Positions 44,292 to 52,174 of a DNA stretch of 64,000 nt are shown here, in pieces. Numbering within the stretch: the stretch's first letter is position 1; the number at the start of each line of letters is the position of its first letter. The notes under the pieces are model-generated. The model had not been told where the DNA came from, searched no databases, and saw only the letters and a list, made by a program, of their open reading frames with translations. The position numbers and the translations under genes were made by a program. Source of the DNA: Hyphomicrobiaceae bacterium (GTDB lineage: Bacteria > Pseudomonadota > Alphaproteobacteria > Rhizobiales > Hyphomicrobiaceae); assembly GCA_022844275.1 (NCBI GenBank), contig JALHMB010000009.1, forward strand, positions 62,001-126,000, read 5' to 3'.

Positions 44292-45521
44292 ATGTCCAAC
44301 GGGATTGATACCGGCAGTGATCGGCTGTCCGAATTCGCGATCGGCGCCACCGACAGCATCTGTCGGAAAATCCGCGCCGAAGATGTTCGTGCCTTTGCGG
44401 ATTTATCTGGTGATCACAATGCGTTGCACGTCGACACGGAGTTCGCCGCGCGGACCGAATTTGAGCGGCCGGTCGTCCATGGCTTCCTTCATGCGAGCCT
44501 GCTTTCGGCTCTCATTGGCATGAAGATCCCAGGTCGGGGGGCGCTCTATCTTTCTCAGACGATCGACTTCTCTAAGCCGGTATACGTCGGCGATATGCTC
44601 GAAGCGCGAGGCACGATCGAAGCCATTGACCAGACGACCCGTGTGATCGACTTGAAGACCGAGATCACCAATCAGGATGGTGTTTGCGTGCTCACAGGAC
44701 GAGCCAGGGTCAAGTACCTGCGATCACCTGCGCAGCCGGCCTTGCCGGCCAGTTCTGGTCCGCCGGACCGGAGCGGTCTGCTGGCAGGTCGAACGGCGCT
44801 CGTGACCGGGGCATCGCGCGGCATCGGTCGCTCGGTCGCCCAACTGCTGGCGAAGCACGGCGCCGAGGTCTGGATCAATTATCGTCGCAGCGAATCGGCG
44901 GCGAGGGAGCTTGCCGGAGGAATTGTCTCCAACGGTGGCCGGGCGCAGGTTGTCAGAGCGGACGTCGGCGACGATGTCGAGGTCGAAGCGATGCTCGAGC
45001 GCATCGCGGCGGGCGGCGGGCTGGATATTCTGGTCAACAGTGCCGGTCCTCGCATTCACGCCATGCCGTTCAATCGATTATCCTGGAGCGAAATGGCCGC
45101 ATCCTATGAAGCCGTGGTGGGAAGTGCGTTCCGAGTGACGCAGGGCGCACTCCCGCTGCTGAGGCAATCCGGCGGCAAGGTCATCAATGTCCTTAGCACC
45201 GCGGCTCTCGGGCGCACGGCGCACCATTGGCTACCCTACGTCGCGGCTAAGAGCGCCCTTCTCGCCCTGAGCAAGAATCTGGCTCAGGAACTCGGGCCGC
45301 AGGGCATCACCGTCAATATGGTCTCACCATCCCTGGTCGATACCGACCTCGTCTCGAATGTACCGGATACGATCCGCCACATGATGATCGGCCGGACACC
45401 TCTGCGCCGGCTCGCCACGACGCAGGACGTTGCCGGCGCGGTGCTGTTGCTCGCGACCTCCTACGCTGATTTCATCACGGGCGACAACCTTCTGGTGACG
45501 GGCGGGGACGTGATGATGTGA
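44292..45521 (+). CDS. fused MaoC-type hydratase and SDR ketoreductase
   Basis: 409 residues from ATG 44292 (an in-frame GTG at 44202 would add 30 residues). Residues about 20-145 form a MaoC/(R)-hydratase hotdog domain (DVRAFADLSGDHNALHVD, with catalytic Asp and His; FERPVVHGFLHASLLS). Residues about 165-409 form a short-chain reductase (TGASRGIGRS nucleotide motif, NSAGPR, catalytic NVLSTAALG Ser and YVAAK Tyr/Lys). It could reduce 3-oxoacyl-ACP and dehydrate or hydrate the product in one protein. Such hotdog-SDR fusions are uncommon in single-chain form. It supplies the ketoreductase that the minus-strand operon lacks. Confidence 0.88.
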   Translation: MSNGIDTGSDRLSEFAIGATDSICRKIRAEDVRAFADLSGDHNALHVDTEFAARTEFERPVVHGFLHASLLSALIGMKIPGRGALYLSQTIDFSKPVYVGDMLEARGTIEAIDQTTRVIDLKTEITNQDGVCVLTGRARVKYLRSPAQPALPASSGPPDRSGLLAGRTALVTGASRGIGRSVAQLLAKHGAEVWINYRRSESAARELAGGIVSNGGRAQVVRADVGDDVEVEAMLERIAAGGGLDILVNSAGPRIHAMPFNRLSWSEMAASYEAVVGSAFRVTQGALPLLRQSGGKVINVLSTAALGRTAHHWLPYVAAKSALLALSKNLAQELGPQGITVNMVSPSLVDTDLVSNVPDTIRHMMIGRTPLRRLATTQDVAGAVLLLATSYADFITGDNLLVTGGDVMM

Positions 45522-45582
45522 TCACCCCAGGCCATGCATAGTCCTGGTATCGACTCCGATTTCTGCGAGGCAACGCGCTGAT

Positions 45583-47796
45583 ATGCAATACGCAGCAGAA
45601 GCACGAACGGAGGGAGCAGCGGCCCCCGGCCATCCCAACCTTACATCGCTGATGGCCTCCGTCCTCGATGCGGCCCCATTGCTCGTCAACGAGGATATTC
45701 TGCTGCAATCGGTCAAGTGGAAGGATGTCTCCTCGCATGATGTTGCGCGCATGCTTGCGGCGTTGCAGGCGGCATCGGTCTCGGTCCCCTATTGGCTCGC
45801 ACGAGCCCTGCTGCTCGGTGGCCACCGCCTCGCGCCATCACCGCGCCCGATGCTGACGCCGGCGCTGATCGCACTGCGTGCTTTGAATGAGACGGCTCCC
45901 TCAAATCCAATACATGTGGAGTTGCTTGAATCCTGCCTCCGCGACGTCGAGCAAGCTGCATCAGTGGATCCGGAAGAGCTCGATGCGCTCGTGCGCCGCC
46001 TTTGTGCCCTCGGCAGAACCTCGGCCTCCGCCCGCCTCTCCATCCTGCATGGATCGGAAGCGCTCCGCACTCAGCGTGCGATAAGGCGGGCGATCGAGGG
46101 CCATCTGCAGACGCTTCCGGCAACGAGGCTTCGGCTTATAGGCACCAGCTCGACCGAGGATCTGGCAAAGCATCTTTTGCCGGCGTTCGGCGCGGTGGGC
46201 TATCGAGCGGAGGTCGAGCAGGCTGCGTACGGCACGGCAGTCGCCGAGTTGATCCGGTCTGACGCGGCGGCGGACATCCATCTGCTGCTGCTGCTCGACG
46301 CACCCTCTCTCACGGCGCCCGACTGGCGGCTTGATCCAGATACTGCGGCATCCCTGATCGAAGAGCGCAACGAGGCGCTCTTCGCCGCCATTGATCAGTT
46401 CGCGCGCAATGGCGGCGGGTCGCTCATCGTCAATACGCTGCCTGCCCCCGCTGCGCCCGCAGCAGGTTTTCTCGATCGCTCGCATTCAACGGGAGCGGCG
46501 CGCATCGTCGCTCGGATCAATGCCCGCCTCGCGGAGGCCGCATCACGTCATGCTGGCATCGTCCTGGTTGATGCGGATGCATCTCTTGCGGCCATTCCGC
46601 CGATTGTGCGTGAGGATCCAAAACTCTGGTACTATGGACGTGTTGCCTACTCGGCGCGCGCATCACGCGCGCTTGCAAAAGGATTTGCCCTTGCTCAGCG
46701 TGCACTGAGGGCGGCGCCATGCAAAGTTCTGGCCCTCGATCTCGACAACACGCTTTGGGGCGGCATTGTCGGAGAGGACAGTGCCGGGGCACTCGAATGC
46801 GGCGACGATTTCCCGGGCAATGCCTTCAAAGCGTTCCAGGCGGAGTGCCTGCGGCTGAAGGGGCAAGGCCTGCTTCTCGTCGCGCTGAGCAAGAATGAGC
46901 CGCAGGCGCTCGATGCCCTTGCCGACCATCCCGGCATGCTGCTCAAGCCGGACGACTTCGTCGCTACGGCGGTCAATTGGCAGCCGAAGTCGGGCAATCT
47001 CGTTGCCATCGCGAAGGACCTCGATCTGGGTCTCGACAGCGTATTGTTCCTGGATGACAGCCCGCATGAGCGGGAGGCTATGCGCCAGCAATGCCCCGCG
47101 GTGCACGTACCTGAAATGCCGGAGGATGTCGCACAACGACCGTGCTGGCTCAGAGGGCTCACCGAGACATGGCCGGTCCGCTTGACAGAAGTGGATCTAC
47201 GCCGCTCCGATATATATCACGCGAAGCGCAGATCTCAGGATCTGAAGCGGCAGGCAACAAGCATCGAGGACTACCTTGCGGGCTTGCAGCAGCGCCTCGT
47301 CATCCTGCCGGTGGGACCGGCTACGCTGGCGCGGGCAGCGCAACTCCACCTGCGCACCAATCAGTTCAATCTCTCGATGGAGCGCTTCGATGAGGCGCGG
47401 CTGCAGGCCATGCTCGACGATCCGGCGCACCACCTCGTTCTTGCGGGTCGCGCGATAGACAAATTCGGCGACCATGGAATTGTCATCGCGGCCACCGTCG
47501 CTATCGACGATGACGCCGCAACGATCCTGAGTTTCCTGATGAGCTGCCGCGTCATCGGGCGGCAAGTCGAGGACGCATTCCTTGGCGCCATACTCGATCA
47601 ACTGCACCAATGCGGTGTCCGGACAGTAGATGTGTCGTACAAAGCGACGCCGAAGAATGGGATCGCCCGCGACTTTCTTGAGCGCGCGCATTTCGACGAG
47701 GTCGAGATGTCGGGCGGCATGACACGGTGGCGCCAAAGAGATCCTGATGCACGCCGCGCCGCCTCACATTTCATCGCCGTCCAGTGGAGCGTGTGA
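45583..47796 (+). CDS. FkbH-like HAD-IIIC protein
   Basis: 737 residues, long for the family. An N-terminal about 370 residues with an SGNH-like/ACP-contact region, then the HAD core: VLALDLDNTLWGGIVGED (residues about 384-400, DxDxT nucleophile), VALSKNEPQALDAL, WQPKSGNLVAIAKDL, LFLDDSPHEREAMR, and the C-terminal GNAT-like part (RTNQFNLSMERF, DKFGDHGIVIA, SCRVIGRQVEDAFL). FkbH proteins move a glyceryl group from 1,3-bisphosphoglycerate to an ACP for tetronates or hydroxymalonyl units. Here the next gene is an ACP, as expected. The N-terminal third may recognise the chain-bearing ACP. Confidence 0.88.
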   Translation: MQYAAEARTEGAAAPGHPNLTSLMASVLDAAPLLVNEDILLQSVKWKDVSSHDVARMLAALQAASVSVPYWLARALLLGGHRLAPSPRPMLTPALIALRALNETAPSNPIHVELLESCLRDVEQAASVDPEELDALVRRLCALGRTSASARLSILHGSEALRTQRAIRRAIEGHLQTLPATRLRLIGTSSTEDLAKHLLPAFGAVGYRAEVEQAAYGTAVAELIRSDAAADIHLLLLLDAPSLTAPDWRLDPDTAASLIEERNEALFAAIDQFARNGGGSLIVNTLPAPAAPAAGFLDRSHSTGAARIVARINARLAEAASRHAGIVLVDADASLAAIPPIVREDPKLWYYGRVAYSARASRALAKGFALAQRALRAAPCKVLALDLDNTLWGGIVGEDSAGALECGDDFPGNAFKAFQAECLRLKGQGLLLVALSKNEPQALDALADHPGMLLKPDDFVATAVNWQPKSGNLVAIAKDLDLGLDSVLFLDDSPHEREAMRQQCPAVHVPEMPEDVAQRPCWLRGLTETWPVRLTEVDLRRSDIYHAKRRSQDLKRQATSIEDYLAGLQQRLVILPVGPATLARAAQLHLRTNQFNLSMERFDEARLQAMLDDPAHHLVLAGRAIDKFGDHGIVIAATVAIDDDAATILSFLMSCRVIGRQVEDAFLGAILDQLHQCGVRTVDVSYKATPKNGIARDFLERAHFDEVEMSGGMTRWRQRDPDARRAASHFIAVQWSV

Positions 47797-47801
47797 GATT
47801 C

Positions 47802-48050
47802 ATGCAGACTGCCGCTCCACCCCGTATCGTCTCCGAGCTCCAGGAAATCTTTGCCGATATCTTCGAGCATGACGCAGCTCTCGATCTTGGTACATCTCCA
47901 GAGACCGTAGTGAAATGGGACTCTCTAGGTCACATCGCGTTGGTCCGGTCCATCGAGGACAGATTCAGCATTGCGCTTTCCATGGATGAGATGATGGAAA
48001 TCCAGACCGTCGGCGACATTATCGAAGTGCTTCGACGCCACGGCGCTTGA
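47802..48050 (+). CDS. acyl carrier protein partner of FkbH
   Basis: 82 residues from ATG 47802 (an in-frame GTG at 47784 would overlap the previous gene). ACP fold with Ser41 in VVKWDSLGHIALV and IEDRFSIALSMDEM, then IQTVGDIIEVLRRHG. Distinct from the AcpXL in the other arm (WDSLGHIAL instead of LEIDSLQFLD). The stop of the FkbH gene lies six bases ahead. It would carry the glyceryl or similar unit. Confidence 0.85.
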   Translation: MQTAAPPRIVSELQEIFADIFEHDAALDLGTSPETVVKWDSLGHIALVRSIEDRFSIALSMDEMMEIQTVGDIIEVLRRHGA

Positions 48051-48389
48051 TCTCTCTCGGTGCTGATCCAGATCGGAGGCCCTCTGCTAAGGTAGCAGCG
48101 TCAGCGCCGACACGCCGATCCCGCGGGACAAGCGGCGTGCCCGAGTACATCATTTGGGAGTCGCATCCGAAGAGCGGATGCGTAGAATCGCCATGCTCAA
48201 GACCGCCTGAGAACAGCGTCTCGCACAAGACAAGGCGATACAGCCGCATCCGAAGACTTTGCTCGGCGATCCCGGCAAGCAGATCTGCCCGATGCTGGCG
48301 CGCGCATCCATCGAAGTGAACAGCCCTGCCGTGTTTGCAGTCTACGAGTAGGAGATTGCCGTGTCCGGAAACCAGAAGCAGTTTCCTGG
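48051..48389. other. gap between the ACP and nnrS genes, no gene supported
   Basis: About 339 bases. A minus-strand frame that extends from within the nnrS gene stays open to 48019 and a plus-strand frame spans 48047-48319, but neither resembles a known family. The genes on both sides converge here, so it may hold terminators or a decayed gene. Confidence 0.35.
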
Positions 48390-49571
48390 TCAGGCTTGTC
48401 GCCGAGCCAAGAGCGGCGCGTAGACGATGACGAAGCCAGTGAATGCTATGACCCAGGCCGTCGCCGAGAGATAAAGCATCGGCTCCCGCAGCAGATGGAA
48501 GGCTGCCACGATCCGCGCCACCGCCGCGACAAGCGCGGCAACGTAGATGAGCTGGATCGGCCGCGTCGCGGTGAGCGGCTGGCCCGTGTGTCCCAGACTC
48601 GCGCGGGTCATCACGGCGAGTGTCATGACACCGACGGCCCCTGCCGTCCAGCCGTGCAACGCACCACTCGGTGCGACGATCTCCGGCGCCATGATTCCCA
48701 TCGCGAGCAGCAAGAAGCCGATCGGCACGAACGCATAGGCCAGATGGAGGATCAGCACGAGTGGCTCGGCGGTCGTGCGTTCGCCGGCCCAACGCCACAG
48801 GCGTACACCGTTGAGCCCGAACGCAGCGAGGGCGATCAACGCCGTCGGCTCTCCGTGCGGCACCATCACCCAGATCGCGAGCGAAACGCCGCTTGTCACC
48901 ATGACGATGACATCGAAACGATTGAACGGCACCGGCAGGCGGCCGGCGCCGCGCCGCGCCAACCAGTTGCGGGTGAAGCTTGGGACGATGCGTCCGCCGA
49001 TCAGCATGATCAGGAGCACCGTCGCGGCGATGCCCAGGCGCGTGCCGAGACCATTGCCGATCCCAGCGATCGTCTCGAGGTGGAACGCTGCATTGCCGAC
49101 GAGCAGTAGCGCGACACCGGCCAGTACCTTAAGATTGCGCGCGTCCTTGCTGGCTACAATTTCGCGAGCGATTACGCTGCCAAGCAGCGCGAGAAAAGAC
49201 AGGTCGATCGCTGCCGCAATAGCGACGCCAATCCACAAGGAGGAAAAAACCGCCACGCGGCCTGCGATCCAGGTCAGAAAAAGAGCAAGCAATCGCGTGC
49301 CGACGAGAGGTAAGCGTCCGGTCCAGTTCGGCACCGCAGTCAGCAGAAAGCCGGCGACAATGGCGGGGACGTAGCCGTAGATCAACTCGTGGACATGCCA
49401 TTCGATCGGCCCGAACGCGCTCGGCACGATCAGATGCCGGCTCAGCATAGGCAACCATAGGGCGACGGCCAGCGCCGCCCACAACGCCCCGAACAGGAAG
49501 AACGGCCGGAAGCCATAGCTCAATAGTGCCGGGCCGTTGAAGGCGCGGATCTGCGCGGCGCTTGTGGCCAT
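48390..49571 (-). CDS. nnrS: NnrS family heme-copper membrane protein
   Basis: 393 residues, twelve hydrophobic helices. Matches NnrS: GFRPFFLFGALWAALAVALW near the start, EWHVHELIYGYVPAIVAGFLLTAVPNWTG, and TGQPLTATR in the last third. It eases NO toxicity and iron-NO stress in denitrifiers. Starts nine bases after the truncated hemoglobin stop, so the two are co-transcribed and probably under an Rrf2/NsrR or FNR-type control. Confidence 0.92.
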   Translation of the reverse strand: MATSAAQIRAFNGPALLSYGFRPFFLFGALWAALAVALWLPMLSRHLIVPSAFGPIEWHVHELIYGYVPAIVAGFLLTAVPNWTGRLPLVGTRLLALFLTWIAGRVAVFSSLWIGVAIAAAIDLSFLALLGSVIAREIVASKDARNLKVLAGVALLLVGNAAFHLETIAGIGNGLGTRLGIAATVLLIMLIGGRIVPSFTRNWLARRGAGRLPVPFNRFDVIVMVTSGVSLAIWVMVPHGEPTALIALAAFGLNGVRLWRWAGERTTAEPLVLILHLAYAFVPIGFLLLAMGIMAPEIVAPSGALHGWTAGAVGVMTLAVMTRASLGHTGQPLTATRPIQLIYVAALVAAVARIVAAFHLLREPMLYLSATAWVIAFTGFVIVYAPLLARRQA

Positions 49572-49580
49572 GGTTGCCTC

Positions 49581-50054
49581 CTAGGAGTCGTTCAACGCCG
49601 GCAGCCGGTCGCCCTTGCCGAGCATGAGACCGCGATGCGTGCCGATGCCGAGCTCCAGACTCTCCGCAATCATCCGCGCCCGCTCGACGAAAAAGTCTGC
49701 GGCTGCCGTGGGGCAGACGTCGTGCGCCGTCGCCATGAACAGCGCGAGCCAGCGATCGAAATGCTCGCCGCCGATCGGCAGCGGCGCGTGCGCCTGCATC
49801 GGCCGACCGTGGTAGCGCCCAGTCATCAGCGTCACCGACGACCAGAACGCGCACATCCGCTCGAGGTGCGGCTCCCAATCGGCAATGCGCGCGACGAAGA
49901 TAGGCCCGAGCACCGCATCCGCTCGAATGCGGTCGTAGAAAGCATGGACGAGGGTCTGGATCATTTCCTCGTCAATACCGGTGCGCGCCTGAATTGCGGT
50001 CGCGGAGGCCGCCCGCCGCGCCCCGGCATCGCGATGATCAATCGATGAGGTCAT
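49581..50054 (-). CDS. group III truncated hemoglobin
   Basis: 157 residues. Globin pattern of group III (P) trHb: LVHAFYDRIRADAVLGPIF, WEPHLERMCAFWSSVTLMTGRYHGRPM, and LPIGGEHFDRWLALF with the proximal His. Such hemoglobins bind and detoxify NO or O2 in microaerobic cells. Its start is 48 bases from the palindrome at 50103-50117. The first 25 residues (MTSSIDHRDAGARRAASATA) are a flexible extension. Confidence 0.9.
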   Translation of the reverse strand: MTSSIDHRDAGARRAASATAIQARTGIDEEMIQTLVHAFYDRIRADAVLGPIFVARIADWEPHLERMCAFWSSVTLMTGRYHGRPMQAHAPLPIGGEHFDRWLALFMATAHDVCPTAAADFFVERARMIAESLELGIGTHRGLMLGKGDRLPALNDS

Positions 50055-50102
50055 GGGGTCCTCTAACAGGGATTGGAGTCACGCATTCGCTCATGTATAT
50101 CT

Positions 50103-50117
50103 GGTATTTACAATACC
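50103..50117. promoter_or_regulatory. perfect palindrome in the divergent rrf2/trHb region
   Basis: GGTATT-TAC-AATACC, a 6+3+6 perfect inverted repeat 19 bases before the Rrf2 ATG and 49 before the hemoglobin start. It is the obvious operator candidate for the Rrf2 regulator, controlling both directions. Confidence 0.55.
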
Positions 50118-50135
50118 TATTCAACCGGAGCGGCG

Positions 50136-50597
50136 ATGCGTCTCACAACCTTCACGGACTATGGTCTCCGCGCACTCATGCGGCTGGCGGGTGAGCCGGA
50201 ACGCGTGTTCACCACTGACGAGATCGCGAGCGAGTTCGCCATCTCGCGCAATCATCTGACAAAGGTTGTCCGGGAGCTGGCCGAGGCAGGCTTTGTCGCG
50301 ACCCATCGCGGAGCTGGCGGAGGCTTCCGGCTGGCGCGCCCCGCCGCGGCGATCTCGATCGGGGATGTGGTGCGCCGACTCGAGGCGCGTCATGCGATCG
50401 TGGAGTGCTTTAGAAGCGACGGCGGACATTGTGTGCTGACGCCGCAGTGCCGACTCAAGGATCGCCTCACATCGGCACATAATGCGTTTCTTGCAGAGCT
50501 GGAAAAATCGAGCCTTGCTGAATGTGCCTATCCGGCGCGTCGTTCTGCGACCAAGAGCGACAGGCGGTCCGGCCGCAGCCGCCGTTCGGCCGCGTGA
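50136..50597 (+). CDS. Rrf2-family regulator, NsrR-like
   Basis: 153 residues from ATG 50136. Winged helix RLTTFTDYGLRALMRLAGEPE, then ISRNHLTKVVRELAEAGFVATHRGAGGGFRLA. The three Cys in VECFRSDGGHCVLTPQCRL (C-x7-C-x5-C) match the iron-sulfur ligands of NsrR, the NO sensor. An Arg/Ser-rich C-terminus (SATKSDRRSGRSRRSAA) is longer than usual. It sits opposite the hemoglobin-nnrS genes and probably represses them until NO destroys its cluster. Confidence 0.88.
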   Translation: MRLTTFTDYGLRALMRLAGEPERVFTTDEIASEFAISRNHLTKVVRELAEAGFVATHRGAGGGFRLARPAAAISIGDVVRRLEARHAIVECFRSDGGHCVLTPQCRLKDRLTSAHNAFLAELEKSSLAECAYPARRSATKSDRRSGRSRRSAA

Positions 50598-50643
50598 GGT
50601 GCCGCGTATGCCGGCGCCTCGCTTCATACTGGAGTAGCGATTG

Positions 50644-51015
50644 GTGCCTGAACGCGCGCTTTGGCTGATCCTGGGCCTGCTCTCAACTGCTTGCGGCATT
50701 GCCGGCATCGTGCTGCCGCTCGTGCCAACGACGCCGTTCATACTGCTCGCGGCATTCGCCTTTGCGCGGTCGTCTCCACGTTTGCACGACTGGCTTGTCA
50801 CACACCCGCGGCTCGGGCCGCCCATCAACGATTGGCGCACACATCGCGCCATAAGTCGTCGCGCCAAGATCACATCTGTTGCGGTCATGGTGATGACGCT
50901 CGCCCTCAGTGCCGTCGCGGGCGTTGGCAGTGTAGTTATCGTGATCCAAGCTGTCGTACTTTGCGCCGTCGCCACGTTCTTATTCACGCGCCCCGATGGC
51001 CCAATCGATGGTTGA
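50644..51015 (+). CDS. YbaN/DUF454 inner-membrane protein
   Basis: 123 residues from GTG 50644 (TTG at 50641 is the alternative). Three or four hydrophobic segments, with the family start LGLLSTACGIAGIVLPLVPTTPFILLAAFAFARSSPRLHDWL and NDWRTHRAI. Function unknown; in some bacteria near heme or nitrite genes. It follows the Rrf2 gene by 46 bases and may share its transcript. Confidence 0.85.
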   Translation: MPERALWLILGLLSTACGIAGIVLPLVPTTPFILLAAFAFARSSPRLHDWLVTHPRLGPPINDWRTHRAISRRAKITSVAVMVMTLALSAVAGVGSVVIVIQAVVLCAVATFLFTRPDGPIDG

Positions 51016-51037
51016 TCACTCATGTCTCGGCATGGAC

Positions 51038-51622
51038 TCACAGGTCGTCGGAACACTCTTGCATCTCGGTTCCAGCGCGCGCTCCATCGCCGACGAGACC
51101 GAGATGCCGGCACGCCGCCTCAGCATTCGATGGCAGGTCTTCCAGGCCATATTCGACAGCCAGATCACCGGCGAAACGCCGCCACCCATCGAGATTTCCC
51201 CACGGCACGGCAACCAGAACCGGGACTTCGCGCTCAACGGCTTCGGCGATCAGCGGCCGACATCCGCCGCCTTCGCATTCGGTCTTGCCGAACTTGTTGA
51301 CGATGAGCAAGTAGGGCGTCGTCGCAAGCGCGTTGCGTGCCCGCGCCATGGCGCCAAGCAGGGCTTCGACATCTAGATGGCAACCGCGCGCGCCCGCCCC
51401 GCGATCGTGTGAGATCGAGACGGTATTGCCGGTCGTGAGATCTTCCAGAAACATATCGCAGCGTGACCGTCCAGGTCGCGAGACGCTCCGCTGCACAAGC
51501 CCGGCCAGGCGATAGCCCTGTGCGGCCAGATGAACTGAGATGCGATCCATGACAGATGCGACACGTTGGCCATCACCATAGGTGATGGCAACGATCGGCG
51601 CAGATGGCTGCAGGCGAGACAT
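51038..51622 (-). CDS. DUF2478 protein
   Basis: 194 residues from ATG 51622 (an extension to 51670 overlaps the next gene). DUF2478 pattern: PIVAITYGDGQRVASVMDRI, LAGLVQRSVSRPGRSRCDMFLEDLTTG, GARGCHLDVEALLGAM, then LLIVNKFGKTECEGGGCRPLIAEAVE. This family accompanies molybdate uptake and Mo enzymes. It lies at the end of the nar transcript after the MogA/MoaB gene, fitting a role in making the nitrate reductase cofactor available. Confidence 0.85.
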   Translation of the reverse strand: MSRLQPSAPIVAITYGDGQRVASVMDRISVHLAAQGYRLAGLVQRSVSRPGRSRCDMFLEDLTTGNTVSISHDRGAGARGCHLDVEALLGAMARARNALATTPYLLIVNKFGKTECEGGGCRPLIAEAVEREVPVLVAVPWGNLDGWRRFAGDLAVEYGLEDLPSNAEAACRHLGLVGDGARAGTEMQECSDDL

Positions 51623-51633
51623 GGCGAGATCCT

Positions 51634-52173
51634 TCAGGTGCGTTCGGGAGCAGGTCGATACGCGCGGCAAATGGCTGGATTGGTGTCCAGCCTCGATCCA
51701 CCGATGAGATCGATGCAGTAAGGAATCGCGGCGAACACTGCATCGAGGCAGGTCTTGATGGCGGACGGCTTGCCGGGCAGGTTGATGACGAGGGAACGCC
51801 CGAGCGTGCCGGCCAGCTGTCGCGAGAGGATTGCGGTCGGCACGTCAGCGAGACTGGCTGTGCGCATGGTTTCGCCGAAGCCCGGCAGGAGTCTATCGCA
51901 GACGTCGGTTGTTGCCTCGGGTGTGACGTCGCGCGGTGCGGGGCCCGTACCGCCTGTCGTCAGGATGAGCGGGCAGCGTTCATCGTCCGCCAGCCGTAAG
52001 ATCGCATTTGCGATCTTCGCTCGGTCGTCCCTCACGATGATCAGAACAGGGCGCCAAACCGTCACGAGCACCGCGCCAAGGTATGCCTTGATAGCCGGCC
52101 CCCCGCGGTCCTCGTAGATTCCATCAGCGGCCCTATCCGAGCACACGAGAATGCCAATGGGAACATCACTCAT
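51634..52173 (-). CDS. molybdopterin adenylyltransferase-type protein (MogA/MoaB family)
   Basis: 179 residues from ATG 52173, one base after the carbonic anhydrase stop. MoCF-biosynthesis fold: IGILVCSDRAADGIYEDRGG, LILTTGGTGPAPRDVTPEAT, and SLVINLPGKPSAIKTCLDAV. It adenylates molybdopterin before Mo insertion. Its location behind narI and the chaperone genes is natural because NarG needs bis-MGD. Confidence 0.9.
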   Translation of the reverse strand: MSDVPIGILVCSDRAADGIYEDRGGPAIKAYLGAVLVTVWRPVLIIVRDDRAKIANAILRLADDERCPLILTTGGTGPAPRDVTPEATTDVCDRLLPGFGETMRTASLADVPTAILSRQLAGTLGRSLVINLPGKPSAIKTCLDAVFAAIPYCIDLIGGSRLDTNPAICRAYRPAPERT

Positions 52174-52174
52174 C

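Noticed and set aside
48019-48798. 259-codon minus-strand frame overlapping nnrS and the ACP gene
   Set aside because: Most of it is another frame of nnrS. The part in the gap has no recognisable family.
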